Positions 48,110 through 49,985 of a stretch of DNA of 49,985 nt are shown in pieces (the stretch's first letter is position 1; every line of letters starts with the position of its first letter). The translations under genes were made by a program, and so were the position numbers. Origin of the DNA: Kitasatospora aureofaciens (lineage in GTDB: Bacteria; Actinomycetota; Actinomycetes; Streptomycetales; Streptomycetaceae). The notes below the pieces were generated by a model. The model was not told the origin of the DNA, searched no databases, and was given only the letters and a program-made list of their open reading frames with translations. The stretch is from NCBI RefSeq assembly GCF_001188955.3, contig NZ_JPRF03000048.1, positions 1 to 49,985 on the forward strand. Reading direction: 5' to 3'.

Positions 48110-49053
48110 TCAGGCCGCCAACTGCTCAGCGATCCACCCCAGTTCGGCCGCCCGCAGGACCCGGCCGCCGAACCCCGGCAGGGGCACGTGCAGCGGCTCC
48201 GTCCAGCGCCGCGGGACGGCCGCCAGTCCGTACCGGGCGCCGGCCAGGCCGCCGGTGACGGCGGCGACGGTGTCGGTGTCTCCGCCGAGATCGACGGCGG
48301 CGCACAGGGCCTGCTCGAAGCCGTCGGTGGTGCGCAGGGCCCAGACGGCCGAGCCGAGGCAGGGCCAGACGGCACCGTTGGCCTCGGTGGCACGGCCGGG
48401 GTGCCAGTCGGGGGCGAGGACGACGGCGTAGCGCTCGCGGTGGTCGGGGTGTACGGCGGCCAGGACAGCAGGGAGTTCGGCGAGCGGGTCGGCGCCGTCG
48501 AGCGCGAGGCGGACGAGTTCGTGGAAGATCGCCGTGCCCTCCCAGGCGGCCCGGTCGCCGTGGGTGAGCGCGGCGATCCGGCGGGCGGCGTCCATGGTCG
48601 CCCGCCGTCCAGCGTGGGCGAAGGCGACGGCGGAGGTCGCGGCGCGCATCAGCGAGCCGTTTCCGGCGGCGTGCAGGGTGCCGTTGAAGTGGATGGCCGC
48701 GGCGAGATCCCAGGGGTGGCCGCTGGTGAGGACGGACTCGGTCTGGATCCCGATGTCCTTGGGGTCGGCGGCGGCCCAGCGGCGGAACCGGCCGAAGATG
48801 TCCGGGAGGTCCAGCTCCCCCGCTCGATGAGGGATTCGGCGACCAGGACGGCCATCTGGGTGTCGTCGGTGGCCTCACCGATCTCCCAGCCGCCACCGGC
48901 GACCAACTCGACGTTCCCCGCGGGGAAGCGGGCCGAGAGGCCGCCGGCCGGGCCGAACTCGTAGGGGGCACCGAGGGCGTCGCCCACGGCGGCCCCGAGC
49001 ACGGCACCGGCCGCGCGGCCGGCCCGGCCGGTCTGGGCGGCCGGGTCCGTCAC
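48110..49053 (-). pseudogene. ADP-ribosylglycohydrolase family gene with a 1-bp frameshift
   Basis: Starts at GTG 49053 (GTGA overlap with nadE) and shows GAVLGAAVGDALGAPYE and EATDDTQMAVLVAESL, the first metal site. Frame breaks at ERG near 48820: the next frame continues with LDLPDIFGRFRRWAAADP, AAGNGSLMRAATS, and DLGGDTDTVAAVTGGLAGA (second metal site), ending at 48110. Total is 944 bp, one short of 315 codons. The break is at a run of five C (48817-48821, G on the coding strand); six would restore a normal 314-aa protein. Such enzymes remove ADP-ribose from proteins or small molecules. Either a true inactivating deletion or a homopolymer sequence error. Confidence 0.82.
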
Positions 49054-49889
49054 GCCTGGCCCGGGGTGATGGGCAGGCCGCGCTTGTGCTCGGTGCGGCG
49101 GTAGTGACCGACGACGGTGTCGAAGACCTGCTCGCCGACCTCGCGGCCCTCCAGGAAGTCGTCGAGGGCGTCGTACTCGACGCCGAGCGCGTCCTCGTCC
49201 GGCTTGCCGGGGGCGAGGTTCTCCAGGTCCGCGGTGGGGACCTTGCCGACCAGCTCCTCGGGAGCCCCCAGGTGCGCGGCCACCGCACGGACCTGACGCT
49301 TCGTCAGACCGGAGAGCGGCATCACGTCGGCCGCGCCGTCGCCGAACTTGGTGAAGAAGCCGACGGCCGCCTCGGCGGCGTGGTCGGTGCCGACGACCAG
49401 GCCCCCGGCGGCGCCCGCCGCCGCGTACTGGACGACCATCCGCTGGCGGGCCTTGACGTTGCCGCGCACGAAGTCCTCGTGGGCGTGGTCGCGGAAGGTG
49501 ACGCCGGCCGTCAGCAGGGCGTCGAAGGCGGCGTCGGTGGCGGGCTTGATGTCGACGGTGAGCACCTCGTCGGCGCGGATGAAGTCGAGCGCGCGCTGGG
49601 CGTCCGCCTCGTCCGCCTGGACGCCGTACGGCAGCCGCATCGCCGTGAAGGCCGCCCCGTATCCCTCGGCGCGCAGCCGCTCGACGGCGAGCTGGCAGAG
49701 CCGCCCGGTGGTGGTGGAGTCCACCCCGCCGCTGATGCCCAGCACCAGGGTGCGCGCGCCGGAGGCCCGCAGCTGGTCGGCGAGGAAGGCCACCCGGCGC
49801 TCGGCCTCCTTCGCGGGGTCGGTGACGGGCACCACCCCGAGGGCCAGTGCGATCTCGCGCTGGACGTCCGCGGGCAGGGTCTCGGTCAT
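49050..49889 (-). CDS. nadE: Ammonia-dependent NAD+ synthetase
   Basis: 279 aa from ATG at 49889 with AAGGAG upstream (another ATG at 49904 is less well placed). NadE converts nicotinic acid adenine dinucleotide to NAD+ using ATP and ammonia. The PP-loop SGGVDSTTTGRL (about 50-61) binds ATP, then MRLPYGVQADEADAQRALDF, GNVKARQRMVVQYA and VGTDHAAEAAVGFFTKFGDG. There is no glutaminase domain, so ammonia comes from elsewhere. Its stop overlaps the start of the ADP-ribosylglycohydrolase gene, which fits a link in NAD/ADP-ribose metabolism. Confidence 0.95.
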   Translation of the reverse strand: MTETLPADVQREIALALGVVPVTDPAKEAERRVAFLADQLRASGARTLVLGISGGVDSTTTGRLCQLAVERLRAEGYGAAFTAMRLPYGVQADEADAQRALDFIRADEVLTVDIKPATDAAFDALLTAGVTFRDHAHEDFVRGNVKARQRMVVQYAAAGAAGGLVVGTDHAAEAAVGFFTKFGDGAADVMPLSGLTKRQVRAVAAHLGAPEELVGKVPTADLENLAPGKPDEDALGVEYDALDDFLEGREVGEQVFDTVVGHYRRTEHKRGLPITPGQA

Positions 49890-49949
49890 GGTCGGCTCCT
49901 TCAAGTCGGTACCACGACATCATCCACCCGGGCCGCGGCCGGGCCGTCG

Positions 49950-49977
49950 GCGGGCCCGGCCCCGGGGCCGGGCCCGC
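49950..49977. terminator. 28-bp perfect palindrome, probable terminator
   Basis: Perfect inverted repeat without a loop (arms 49950-49963 and 49964-49977, left arm gcgggcccggcccc), 60 bp upstream of nadE. It probably ends a transcript from beyond the right edge. No gene is visible in the last 96 bp. Confidence 0.4.
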
Positions 49978-49985
49978 AGGCCTCA

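Noticed and set aside
48817..48821. Programmed ribosomal frameshift in the ADP-ribosylglycohydrolase
   Set aside because: A short G5 run without a slippery heptamer or stimulatory element; deletion or base-call error is simpler.
1..49985. CRISPR arrays, tRNA or rRNA genes, phage or plasmid modules
   Set aside because: No regularly spaced repeats, cloverleaf-type sequences, rRNA signatures, integrases or replication proteins were seen by eye; no scanning program was run.

Overview
The window is very GC-rich DNA. GTG and TTG starts are common, stop and start codons overlap repeatedly (GTGA, ATGA, TTGA), and several starts have a TANNNT box six or seven bases upstream. With the families present, this points to a streptomycete actinobacterium (Streptomyces or Kitasatospora type). 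This is read from composition and gene content, not from a database match.

Region 1 (1-13332, minus strand) is one long exopolysaccharide operon. In transcription order it encodes a polyprenyl-phosphate sugar transferase, an AlgD-like nucleotide-sugar dehydrogenase, a GT4 glycosyltransferase, two Wzz-type proteins with degenerate kinase-like tails (the first frameshifted), an AsnB-type asparagine synthase, a two-domain oxidoreductase, a heparinase II/III-type lyase and the start of a lipoprotein. No Wzx flippase or Wzy polymerase is seen; they may lie beyond the left edge. The operon is preceded by three tandem hairpin repeats in its leader.

Region 2 (13948-23233, minus strand) is a compact seven-gene biosynthetic cluster. 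It has a PhyH-like oxygenase, a small ParB-like protein, a single-module NRPS (A-T-E-reductase), a class III aminotransferase, a TauD-like oxygenase, an SDR and a methyltransferase. My reading of the adenylation pocket is DLTKLGHVGK, which suggests aspartate. A plausible route is activation, epimerisation, reductive release as an amino aldehyde and transamination to a vicinal diamine such as 3,4-diaminobutanoate, followed by oxidation and methylation. A divergent TetR gene and an 18-bp palindrome lie at its head. I do not recognise the pathway; it is the best candidate for something new in the window.

Region 3 (24412-27730) holds accessory genes: a DUF1918 protein, a DedA membrane protein, a PIG-L deacetylase, and an oxidoreductase-MerR pair with a textbook MerR promoter (20-bp spacer containing a perfect dyad).

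Region 4 (27801-33492, minus strand) is a second small operon: PhyH-like oxygenase, a DUF6271-like protein, an ornithine-decarboxylase-fold enzyme, a GNAT acetyltransferase and an MFS exporter. A 181-bp MITE-like element sits inside it and supplies the stop codon of the upstream gene. The promoter carries a DasR/GntR-like palindrome.

Region 5 (34005-49985) is mostly stand-alone genes: FUSC, amidase, P450, rhomboid-like, DUF421, an HTH-less LysR-type protein, DUF5997, a DUF885 peptidase, a secreted HNH-like lipoprotein, an MGT glycosyltransferase with an apparent CTG start, an SDR, a TrmO-like protein, a frameshifted ADP-ribosylglycohydrolase and NAD synthetase. No rRNA, tRNA or CRISPR array was seen. 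Two genes each lack exactly one base, so base-level errors in this sequence should be considered.
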